From Symsagittifera roscoffensis (taxonomy: Eukaryota; Xenacoelomorpha; Acoela; Convolutidae): a DNA stretch of 64,000 bases. Positions 55,264 to 64,000 of this stretch are shown here, piece by piece. A model generated the notes under the pieces. It saw nothing but the letters and a program-made list of their open reading frames with translations, had not been told where the DNA came from and ran no database searches. Position 1 is the stretch's first letter. The number at the start of each line of letters is the position of its first letter. The position numbers and the translations under genes are program-made. The DNA lies in contig NC_087064.1 of NCBI RefSeq assembly GCF_963678635.1, positions 11,073,671-11,137,670 of the forward strand, read 5' to 3'.

Positions 55264-57984
55264 AGCCTTCCGGATTGGCGTGAAATTGAACTTGAGGAGC
55301 TTGATTCACTGGATTCAAGAATCCGGAAGGGTTTCGGGACTGGAACTTTTAGCCTTTTATATAAACTTTTAGCTTCTTGTCATGTCCTGAATTGAATTTA
55401 ATTAACAACTGGATTCATTTTGATAAGGATGAGAAGCTAGGAGTGGGGGAAAGGGTTGATCCATCTTCGATGGAGATGATGGTTTTTATCTACTGAACAA
55501 AAACAATAGTAATATAATAAGTAGTAGCCCTGTTTTTAGGAGTGACCTCGTGGTCTGGGGATACTGAGACCCAGCCATGAGCTCAATAATTTTGCATGTA
55601 ATTCAGTTAATTTGAGCGTTCTGGTCGAAGCCGGAGAACAGTAACGTTTTTGTCGACCTGATGTAAGAAAGACCACCGAAAAGTACTGGCTTGGTAGAGA
55701 CGGTGAAAAACATGCAAAGCTCTGTTTAGACGCTAGCCAGTCGTCTTAAGACTTAGTTTTGTTATCCGTCGATATGTATCTTCCGGGAGAATGTTACATG
55801 TATGTTTTTATGGCGCTCCTGGGTGTTATTCTTTCATAACATCATGACCGGCGGAACCGTTAACGAGCACTCCGCGCCGAGCGGATGCTCACATTAACGC
55901 CCTTAATAGGCCTAAACTGCCGGGGCGGAAGGGTAGTTTGGAACGCGGAAGCCTTCCGGATTGCCGTGAATAGTTTTTTAACCTAGTTAAGACCGAAAAT
56001 TCACGAACCAGGAAGGGTGGGGGGAATCATGAACCCCTCATCCCCTGAGTGGTTTGTGACCAAAAACACTTAAAGATATAAGCAAAACCAAACAAAAAGT
56101 AGTATAGTACCCAAGAAAAACAAAAAAACATAAAAAATAACCGAAAAAACCAAAAACAGTAAAAAAGTAAAAAATCAGTAGAAATCATCCCCCCAGACAA
56201 GATGTGATTCAACCCCCCCGTTTGTTGTTGATAGATATATTGTTATTACAGGCATTTATATCAGTCAGGATCGTTACGATCAGTTTTGTAGCCCGTTTGT
56301 GAGGCTTGTACTGTAGGGTTATTTGAGCATTTAAGCACGTTAATGACATTTTGCGCTCAATCCGGAAGGGTCAGCTGATTTGCGCTCAATTCGGAAGGGT
56401 CCTGGGTGAAGACCGATCCGGCAAGCAGTACAAGGAGCAACAAGAAGGGGCTCAACGACAACAACAATCGACTGTTGGGTATCGTTAACAAGTTTTGTAT
56501 CCCTTTTGGTACAAAAAGTAAGATAGTAATCTGTGGGGGGCTCGACAGTGCTGCACTGTAGTGACCCTTCACCGAACTGCGAATATCCGAGTTAAGCACC
56601 TTAATTCGGATAATAAACAAACCCGGAAGGGTATAGTATTACTAATATTATTATTTATATAGCCTATATTAATAGTCTTATATCGTTTTTCAGTGAAAAA
56701 CAACGAAAACAGACCGGTTTTTAGGGTCAAAATAGCGATATGTTGATCCCCCCACAAGTCGCGATTTTTGAGATATCGATATTTTTTGAAACGGAAAAAA
56801 GCGCTAAGTTAGTGTGTTACATCGTAACTGCACTACTGTAATAAGTAGAACCGGTTAACTTTAGTTCGGAAGTGGTTGGAACTAGTTTGGTACAAAAAAC
56901 CAAATTTTCCCATTTTTTGATAGTAAGAAACACTATAAAATCAGAAAATTTTTTGAAATCTTTGAGTTAGGACAGTAAAAATAGTTGTTCGGACAACGTC
57001 CACTAGTGAATCTACGAGTTTTAAAACCCGCTACCCGAAAGCCTTCCGGGTTGCAGAGAAATCGAACATAACATGTTTGATTTGGTGGATTCATCAATCC
57101 GGAGGGGTCCAGGTAGCATAGTTTTTCGCAAACTTTTTCTACAAAAGCGTTTTAGATCGGGTCTTTTGCATTGAACTAGAAGAGTATAGGCCTTCTGAGC
57201 TCGGATCAATAATTTTCAGGTCGAAAGGACCAGATTTGCGGAAAAAGTTAGGCGGAACCTATAAGAGAGAAAATTTTTGAGTTTGGAAGAAAGACGTTTT
57301 AGTTAATAACTTTGGAACTACTGAGCATATTGAGTTGATCTTGGTACCAATAGATCAGAAATTAGCAGAACTTACTAGTAGGAAAGAGAATTACTCGAAA
57401 AAGCGAGCGAGAAAATTTTTTGAGATTGTTTTTAGCAAATTACACAAATCCGGAGGGGTACACCCTTCACGTTTTATAAATTTTTCTGAAAAACCCTTAT
57501 ACCTCTACCAAAAGTTGATAGCGATTGAACTAAGTAACTTAGGACAGTTCTAGACAAAAAGGGAGGGCTGAAGGCACAAGACAACCATAATAGAGTCGAA
57601 ATTAGGCAAGTGATAAGACCCTTCACCGTTAGTGTGAATTGTCAAATAAGTGCCTTAACTTCAATCCGGAGGGGTCTAGGAAAGGACCCTATACCCTTCC
57701 CAGTTAATTCTAAACAGCATAAAAGCAACGCAGAACGTATCCCGAGGGGTACAAGCTGAAATTAAGAAAAGCTACTTTGACAGAGCTAAGGGCTCCCAAT
57801 CCGGAGGGGTCGAAGTTTTTCAAAGTCAGAGGGGTCCGAATCCGGAGGGGTCTCTTTTCCACAAAACCGGAGGGGTCCAAATCCGGAGGGGTCTACTATT
57901 AACTAACTCGGAGGGGTGCCAATCCGGAGGGGTCCATATTCTGACAGTCCGGAAGGGTCCTATTTGTACCAATCCGGAGGGGTA
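55264..57984 (+). repeat. Array of CCGGAGGGGTC-like motifs in the gypsy leader
   Basis: At least 16 plus-strand matches to CGGA(A/G)GGGT occur, for example at 55323, 56362, 56390, 56623, 57098, 57449, 57665, 57801, 57842, 57867, 57883, 57909, 57923, 57949 and 57972. Most carry AATC in front and C or A behind. Nine copies or near-copies crowd into 57795-57984. Inverted CCTTCCGG or ACCCTTC forms occur at about 55266, 55953, 56563, 57043, 57461 and 57618. The array ends 795 bp before the gag start. Confidence 0.92.
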
Positions 57985-58778
57985 TTATTTTATTAAGGAC
58001 TTAGGTAAACGAAAGAAAGACTAAAAAGCGAGAGGTATTAGGTTATTAATACACAGGCTAGGTATCAGTGACTGCACTGGTAACTTGCCTTTCAAAAAGA
58101 ACCAGACTAATACAAAACAGGTCCGAACTCGGATATTCGCGACACTAAGTCTAAATTAAAAAGAGCGTGACTCATTGGTGTGGATTGGAACATAATACGT
58201 TTTTGGGAAAAGTGACTGCCCTGAGGATTTTAGTACGTCTAGCTCGGGCAGTCCGAAGGCAGATAGGTAACACAATACTCGGTGGGTGCAATAGACGACC
58301 ACTTGAGAAAATAACTGCCTTCAAAGTTTTGTCTGTTTGGTGCAGCACCAAGCAGGGAAAGCTTTTTCTTTAAAAGACAGGTTCGACTATTGTACTGCGA
58401 CCGACTAAGAGTACAAGACACATACGTTTTTTTTAATATATACATTCAGATTGTGTCAATATATATTTTTTTTGTTTTTTTTTTTTTTTTTTTGATTTTA
58501 AATCAACCTAAACTGTGCTTGATTGGGTAGTGACTACACTATCTTTTAAATTGACTGATAACATCATATTGTGCTAGTTTCCAGATCTTTGGACCGATAA
58601 TCGGCTAGTGTGAATAAATTTTATACAAACTGTACTCTGACAACATACAGGGATTCGTGGTCACTAGTTAGTAGAATCTGGTGAAATTTATTGTGTTGTG
58701 TCATTATTATTGTTAATAAAACTATAAGGTCTCTAGCAATTGAGTCAAGAGTGGGCATAGGAAAGTGACAAATAAAGA
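57985..58778 (+). other. Leader between motif array and gag
   Basis: No gene. The segment holds a long poly-T tract at 58459-58494. A TAA in frame with gag lies at 58773-58775, directly before AGA-ATG, which fixes 58779 as the first possible start. Confidence 0.7.
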
Positions 58779-61700
58779 ATGAGTTTAGACAAGTCAAGGA
58801 TACCAAAACGAGGTAATAGCTCTAGGAAATTCATACCTGAAAAGCAGAGAAAAACGATGACCGATCCTTTTGTGGATTGGATCAAGCGATCCCGGTCCGA
58901 TAAGGAAGAGACGGTTTCAGGCAGAATGGTTGAAACGAGAAGTCAGAAGACCTCAGAAGAGCGAAGAAAACTGTTCGAAGTGGAGGTCAATACGGACCAT
59001 ACCATGAATGACAACCAGGAAGTAAATGAACTGGAAGGGAGAGGCAGAAGGCTGGCGAGTGAATCTACCCCGGTAGAACAAGGCCACGATTTTGCCACTT
59101 CCACCGGGACATTGGATCGAGAGGAGATGTCGGAACTGTCCGACATCTCAACTGAAGAAACGGCAACTAGAAGATCTCCGACAGACAACACTATGATGGC
59201 AAGCGGAACTGGGAAACAAACAACCTCATCATCGTTCTCAGAAAGAATGAAGAACACCTTCGGAAACATCTTTCCATTCAGCATGGGAGGAGGAGCAGGA
59301 AACGATGGTGAATCCCAGGAGGAAGAGGATGAAGAGGAGCAAGGGGACTTTGGATCTCAAGTCAGACTCAATAGTTCGATCCAGGAGAGTGAGGCAGACG
59401 TCGGAAGAGAGACTGGAACCATGGACAAATTTGGTGTAGTGACAACGATAAGCAAGGAGGCAAACACACCGGGCCAGTCAAAGGACTTCGCGATTAGGAC
59501 AAGTTCGGAGCCACAACCTGAAGAGAGTAGAACCAGAGGGCTAGGCAATGCGTTAATGGATCCAGAAATAAATAATGAAAAGACGTTGAAGCAGAGAGTC
59601 AAGGCCCGGATCTCGACAAGCACGAAGTTACCTGGGACTGACAGGGTTACACCGCCACTAGTGACGCCACACATGGATAACGGGGCAGCACTAGAGGAAG
59701 CCTTAAACAACATAGTGGGCAGTTTAGGAGAACAAAATGAACAGATGTCGATAAGGATGAGTGAACTGGAAAGAGCAGTTCACATTGAAAGAGAAAGTCT
59801 GCGGGAAGAAATAAACCGCAACAGACAAGAAGTTGACAGAAGCGAAAAACGCTTGAAAGAAAGAACGGACGAACATATGACGAGGAACTTGTCGCGAATG
59901 ACAAGAGAGGCGGAACAGAGGGAGTTACGCTTAAGAGCCGACATGGAGAAGTTAAGAATTCAGCAAGAGCAGTCTCTTGGGTCTCTTGACACAAAGATAG
60001 ACGCGATGATGGAGAGGCGAACTCAGGCTATCATGGATAGGTTGGACGGGCTACTGAGCAGCAAGAGTGGACCAAAAGAAGGAGAACCGAACTCGGGAGG
60101 TCCCAGCAGGGAACCGAGGGTGAACTTCAGTGAAGATCAGAGGAGAAAGACGTATGGATCCACTAGAGGCAGGGGCAGTTCATCAGGCTATGCCACAAGG
60201 GGCAATGCAGCATGGGGCCCGAACAGTAGAGCAAGTTCAACGGGGAACAGACAAACCTCTAATGAACGACCAACGCAAGGCACACATGCGACTGGGAGAA
60301 GTGATTCCGGCAACAGGGGGCATGCAAGCCCGAAGAGGAGTCATGTAGGTCAAGAGGGAAACACTCACGGCGATTCGGATTGCAGGGATGCACCTCATAC
60401 AGAGCCTTCGACAAGGTGTGAGGACACTCAAGCGGGACACTCAAGGGATGCTACGGCAATGGCCACAGCATTTGAACCCCTGAACAGGTCTTTGGAGACA
60501 TTCCTGACGAGGTTATCTAGAACCAATGAACGCAGTCAGAAGTCCAGAAGAGTCTTTAAGAAGCCAAGATGCTACAAGGACGAATCTGATGGCTGTATTG
60601 ATACCTGGATAGAGGTAATGAAGCTGCATTTCGAGGAAGAGGACTTGTCGGAGAGACAGGAATGCAGCGCGCTCACCAGCAACTTAGAAGGGACAGCCCT
60701 GAATTGTGTCATGGCTAAGAAACAGTATCAACGTGACACTGCTGAGAAAATCTTCGAAATCTTGTTAAACCGTTTCGGATCAGGGGTGCAGGGGCACCAG
60801 GCGATGATGCGCTTCGAGAAACGGAGGCAACGAGAAGATGAAACAATAGACAAGTTTCTCGATGATTTGGAAATGCTGAGAAGACGCAGCCAACCGGATG
60901 AGTCAAACCGAAGGATGAACCTGGCCGTAGCCTCAAAATTCATCGATGGTGTGAAAAATGATGAACTTCGTACGATGCTAGCAACGCATTACACACCACT
61001 ATCAACTAATGCGCCAACACCGGAGGAGTTGAGGCTCAAATCAAAAGAGTACCTTTTGTTGAAACCTCCTTCGAGATCTGGATATTACAAGAACAATTAT
61101 GGCAATTTTAACAACGGACCAGCAAACCAAGGGAACAATTGGTACAAACCGAGGGATGATATGGACAAGAGACGTTCTTGTGCTAATTGCAGTTCAACAG
61201 ACCATCATGTGTCAGCATGCCCAGCTTACAAACAAGGCATGAAAGCAATAGGCTTTAGCCTCGAGGACGAAGATGCGTCAGAGTTGGATCATGACGATTT
61301 CATGAGAGGAGTAATTGCGAAATTCGGCCCGAGGTGTTTCTTTTGTAACTTGGAAGGTCATTTTAAATCAGATTGTCCGCAATTCTGGGATGCAGTGGCA
61401 GACATCAAGCATCCAAGACATGAAGAAGCTTTGTCAGGAGTGAAAGCCAGCAAGGCTCGACTTTTGAGTGAAGCGGAGGCACGCAGAAAGGATAAACCTC
61501 AAGAGCTGGTGGCAAAGAAGATGCAAGCGGTAACAGAAGAAGCACGTGAACCTGAACCAGCAACTGCGGCCGATGACTTCAAAATCGATTATAGGGCAGC
61601 TGCGAGGGATGCTATAAATAGAGTACAGCAGGAACTAGTGACGAAAGAGATTGAGCAAAAGGTGAAACTCGAGCTGGAGAATGAAAAATTACAGGAGCAA

Positions 61701-64000
61701 CTGAACGCCTTTGAAGCAACGGAAGTTGAAGAGGCAAAAGCACCAAGCAGCTTGAGCATGAAACTTAATGTTATCTCTGGTCAGAGGTTCGGTATGGCAC
61801 CGCAAGGAAGTAAAATACAGTCGATAATCTCGGTGGCAGGGCATCAGGTAATCAGAAATCTGAGTGAACCGTCTGAGTTCACTTTGATGCATTTGGACAC
61901 ATATGCAGACTATCTGAGGCAGATGGAGCCACGCACCGAGTCGAGGGCTGTGAGGGCACTACTGACCACGGGTGGCCCTCGCATGAAGAAACTTCATGGA
62001 CGCTACCTAGAAGTCTATGGGCCGTATCAAGTGATGCTGAACGTGGATGGGATCAGTATCTACACCAGGACTTATGTAACAACAGATGATGACCAAATAG
62101 GGCAGATCTATTTGGGTGAAGAGGAACTCAAAGTCCGCAGGATAGGCCATGACGCCATGATGGAACAAGACGCGGTACACATTGGATATGAAGCAGATGT
62201 GACAGCACACCTGCTCGATACCAACGGAACAAAAATCGGAGTCACAGGGCTTCTGGACACAGGAGCGGTGGTGAGTGTGATGCCGATAAAAACTTGGGAA
62301 AGAATGGGATTCACACGGGAAGATCTGATTTCTACGAACCTACGACTGGCCGCCGCAAATCGAGGAGCCATCTACGTAGCTGGAAGAACACCGATAACGG
62401 TCCTTCACATGGGAGGACGAGACCTTTGGATGAGCTTCCTGGTGGTAGAGAATCTGGACGACGCCGACCAATTCATCTTGGGCAGAGATTTTGTCAGGAA
62501 TTTTGACGTGATGATTGACTTGAACAACGGTCTAATACGGATTAGAAACCCGGACCGAAAGTATGTTAAGAGACCAATTAATAGGATAATAACAGATGAA
62601 AATAAGGTACCAGTTTTTTTGGATAGAAAAGTAAAGTTACAACCAGGACAAGCTGTAGTAGCAATTTTTAGAATGAGAAATTTAAATTCGTTAAGTGATA
62701 GCAAACAGGTTTGCTTAGTACCGAATCCAAATAGTCAGAGTTCGGTGATTTTAGGCCGGAGCTTCTCGGTAACGCGAAACGGACTGTGTGTCAGTGTGTT
62801 GTTGAACACACTGGACACCACGGTTTCAATCCAGCGTGGAAAGAAGCTTGGCTACGCCTTGCCGATGAGGACCGACTATGAGGAGACAGAAAACTCGAAG
62901 AAATATAGTGTGAAAGACTGTCCTTATCATGCAAATAAAGATAAAATCTTAAAGAGAATTAATGAATTAAAATCTATTCATAAATTGTTTTCAATGAAAT
63001 CCGAAACGGACGACGGCTTATCAAGCTGCTCGAAATTTCCGGAACGCCCCTCGTCATATGAACTAGATTCTGACAAACCGGTTTTGCCAGAAATAGAACA
63101 TTTAAAAGGAAAAATAGGTGAGGGAGATTTTGAGAAATTGCGGGACCTCCTAAATCGGAACGCCGAGGTATTTTCAAAACATAAGGCAGACATCGGTTGC
63201 TGTAATTTCGTCGAACACGAAATCGAACTAGAAGAGGGCGCCGTTCCCCATAGGGAAGGCGCAAGGCGAATGACGCCACATAAATCGGAAGCCTGCCGAG
63301 CGGAAATAGAAATGTTGCTTGAATACGACATGATAGAACCCTCGAAATCGCCATGGGCTTGCGGAGTAGTAATGGCGAAAAAGAAAGGGGGGCAGCTTAG
63401 ATTTTGTTGCGACTTTCGTTACTTGAACGCGATAACGATAAAAGATGCGTACCCGATACCGCGAATAGACGAGAGCCTATCTAAACTTGGTGATGCCAAG
63501 TTCTTCACCACATTGGACTTAGGTTCTGCCTTCTGGCAGGTTCCCTTGCGGAAAAAGGATAGGGAGAAAACCGGTTTCGCGTGCGAATTGGGGTTGTACC
63601 AGTGGAAGAGGATGCCATTCGGCTTGTGCAATGCAACAGCAACCTTTCAAAGGCTGATGGCTCAGGCTTTGACAGGAGTGACCAAAAAGTACGGGAATCT
63701 CTTGATGTGCTACGTGGATGACGTAGTCATAGCGACACCGACCCTGGAGGATCACATTGACCGGCTCGATGAGGTCTTCGGATGTATGAAAAGAGCAGGC
63801 TTGAAATGCAAACCATCGAAATGTGAAATCCTTAGGGATTCGATCAAGTACCTGGGAAGAATGGTGGACAGGCATGGTGTGAGGCCAGATCCGGAAGCAG
63901 TAGAGGCTGTGCTGACATGGAAAGCTCCTAGAACGGACACACAGCTCATGAGCTTCCTAGGGTTTGCCAATTACTACCGTGAATTCATTAAAGGATATGC
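58779..64000 (+). CDS. Gag-Pol polyprotein of a Ty3/gypsy retrotransposon (3'-partial)
   Basis: One frame without a stop covers 1,740 codons to the window edge. The first ~600 residues are charged and Ser/Thr-rich, with a long coiled coil at about 303-424. A retrotransposon capsid domain follows at about 598-760 (WIEVMKLHFEEED, FEKRRQ, TIDKFLDDLEML). Two CX2CX4HX4C zinc knuckles lie at about 801 and 853. A 300-residue spacer with a second coiled coil leads to an aspartic protease with LLDTGAVVSVMP (Asp about 1160) and ILGRDF (about 1233). The reverse transcriptase starts near 1508, with FCCDFRYLN, TLDLGSAFWQV, MPFGLCNA and the catalytic YVDD at 1645-1648. RNase H and integrase should follow beyond 64000. 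Gag and Pol share one frame, so no frameshift site is needed. Nothing is broken in the visible part. Confidence 0.96.
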   Translation, partial: MSLDKSRIPKRGNSSRKFIPEKQRKTMTDPFVDWIKRSRSDKEETVSGRMVETRSQKTSEERRKLFEVEVNTDHTMNDNQEVNELEGRGRRLASESTPVEQGHDFATSTGTLDREEMSELSDISTEETATRRSPTDNTMMASGTGKQTTSSSFSERMKNTFGNIFPFSMGGGAGNDGESQEEEDEEEQGDFGSQVRLNSSIQESEADVGRETGTMDKFGVVTTISKEANTPGQSKDFAIRTSSEPQPEESRTRGLGNALMDPEINNEKTLKQRVKARISTSTKLPGTDRVTPPLVTPHMDNGAALEEALNNIVGSLGEQNEQMSIRMSELERAVHIERESLREEINRNRQEVDRSEKRLKERTDEHMTRNLSRMTREAEQRELRLRADMEKLRIQQEQSLGSLDTKIDAMMERRTQAIMDRLDGLLSSKSGPKEGEPNSGGPSREPRVNFSEDQRRKTYGSTRGRGSSSGYATRGNAAWGPNSRASSTGNRQTSNERPTQGTHATGRSDSGNRGHASPKRSHVGQEGNTHGDSDCRDAPHTEPSTRCEDTQAGHSRDATAMATAFEPLNRSLETFLTRLSRTNERSQKSRRVFKKPRCYKDESDGCIDTWIEVMKLHFEEEDLSERQECSALTSNLEGTALNCVMAKKQYQRDTAEKIFEILLNRFGSGVQGHQAMMRFEKRRQREDETIDKFLDDLEMLRRRSQPDESNRRMNLAVASKFIDGVKNDELRTMLATHYTPLSTNAPTPEELRLKSKEYLLLKPPSRSGYYKNNYGNFNNGPANQGNNWYKPRDDMDKRRSCANCSSTDHHVSACPAYKQGMKAIGFSLEDEDASELDHDDFMRGVIAKFGPRCFFCNLEGHFKSDCPQFWDAVADIKHPRHEEALSGVKASKARLLSEAEARRKDKPQELVAKKMQAVTEEAREPEPATAADDFKIDYRAAARDAINRVQQELVTKEIEQKVKLELENEKLQEQLNAFEATEVEEAKAPSSLSMKLNVISGQRFGMAPQGSKIQSIISVAGHQVIRNLSEPSEFTLMHLDTYADYLRQMEPRTESRAVRALLTTGGPRMKKLHGRYLEVYGPYQVMLNVDGISIYTRTYVTTDDDQIGQIYLGEEELKVRRIGHDAMMEQDAVHIGYEADVTAHLLDTNGTKIGVTGLLDTGAVVSVMPIKTWERMGFTREDLISTNLRLAAANRGAIYVAGRTPITVLHMGGRDLWMSFLVVENLDDADQFILGRDFVRNFDVMIDLNNGLIRIRNPDRKYVKRPINRIITDENKVPVFLDRKVKLQPGQAVVAIFRMRNLNSLSDSKQVCLVPNPNSQSSVILGRSFSVTRNGLCVSVLLNTLDTTVSIQRGKKLGYALPMRTDYEETENSKKYSVKDCPYHANKDKILKRINELKSIHKLFSMKSETDDGLSSCSKFPERPSSYELDSDKPVLPEIEHLKGKIGEGDFEKLRDLLNRNAEVFSKHKADIGCCNFVEHEIELEEGAVPHREGARRMTPHKSEACRAEIEMLLEYDMIEPSKSPWACGVVMAKKKGGQLRFCCDFRYLNAITIKDAYPIPRIDESLSKLGDAKFFTTLDLGSAFWQVPLRKKDREKTGFACELGLYQWKRMPFGLCNATATFQRLMAQALTGVTKKYGNLLMCYVDDVVIATPTLEDHIDRLDEVFGCMKRAGLKCKPSKCEILRDSIKYLGRMVDRHGVRPDPEAVEAVLTWKAPRTDTQLMSFLGFANYYREFIKGY

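Larger units (their letters stand above)
55200..64000 (+). mobile_element. Ty3/gypsy LTR retrotransposon, 5' part (3' end outside window)
   Basis: The leader from about 55.2 kb to 58778 precedes a single Gag-Pol frame. The 5' LTR boundary and primer-binding site are not identified, because the partner LTR lies beyond the window. The interior is clearly richer in G and C than the surrounding introns, and the frame is intact, so the insertion is probably young. It lies upstream of USP9X in the opposite orientation, which could place its leader or LTR in that gene's regulatory region. Confidence 0.85.

Noticed and set aside
57662-57984. CRISPR-like array
   Set aside because: Repeats are short and irregularly spaced, and the DNA is a eukaryotic retrotransposon leader.
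55200-58778. Exact 5' LTR and primer-binding site of the gypsy element
   Set aside because: Without the 3' LTR no repeat pair can be compared, and no tRNA-complementary stretch stood out, so no boundary is claimed.
59357-60444. Several long minus-strand frames opposite the gypsy gag
   Set aside because: They are antisense shadows of the continuous plus-strand Gag-Pol frame, which carries all recognisable domains.

Overview
This is a 64 kb piece of an animal (metazoan) nuclear genome. It is AT-rich, its genes are split by GT-AG introns, it carries clear orthologues of animal proteins, and most of its non-coding DNA is transposon-derived. The species cannot be named from the window. Large introns full of small non-autonomous elements, a possible trans-splice acceptor and one apparent GG-AG intron would suit a marine invertebrate such as a large-genome tunicate, but this is a weak inference.

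Layout. (1) 1-4486: no gene recognised; dispersed repeats, a tRNA-Arg-like pseudogene and a 16-bp minisatellite. (2) 4487-8021, + strand: the last four exons of a RhoGAP-domain gene; its first exons are not visible. (3) 8022-13919: intergenic repeats, including a TIR element nested in a second repeat. (4) 13920-24562, + strand: a complete four-EF-hand calcineurin B gene whose introns hold hAT-type MITEs, a Helitron-like copy and tandem repeats. (5) 24563-29597: intergenic, with a broken BEL/Pao pol end, a tRNA-like sequence and a 1.36-kb TIR element with subterminal repeats. (6) 29598-53739, - strand: a 17-exon USP9X/fat-facets deubiquitinase of about 2,987 residues, convergent with calcineurin B; its introns hold MITEs, tandem duplications and a degenerate satellite-like array. 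(7) 53005-54850: LINE 3'-end remnants in and above the first USP9X exon. (8) About 55200-64000, + strand: the 5' part of a Ty3/gypsy retrotransposon. A leader with about 20 copies of a CCGGAGGGGTC-like motif precedes one uninterrupted Gag-Pol reading frame that runs off the window end.

The three cellular genes are all signalling regulators (Rho GTPase inactivation, Ca2+/calcineurin, ubiquitin removal), but nothing shows that they are co-regulated. Joined by hand, the calcineurin B exons (534 bp) and the USP9X exons (8,964 bp) each give one open frame, which supports the exon boundaries. All repeat families were found by eye, so their end points are approximate unless a target-site duplication is given.
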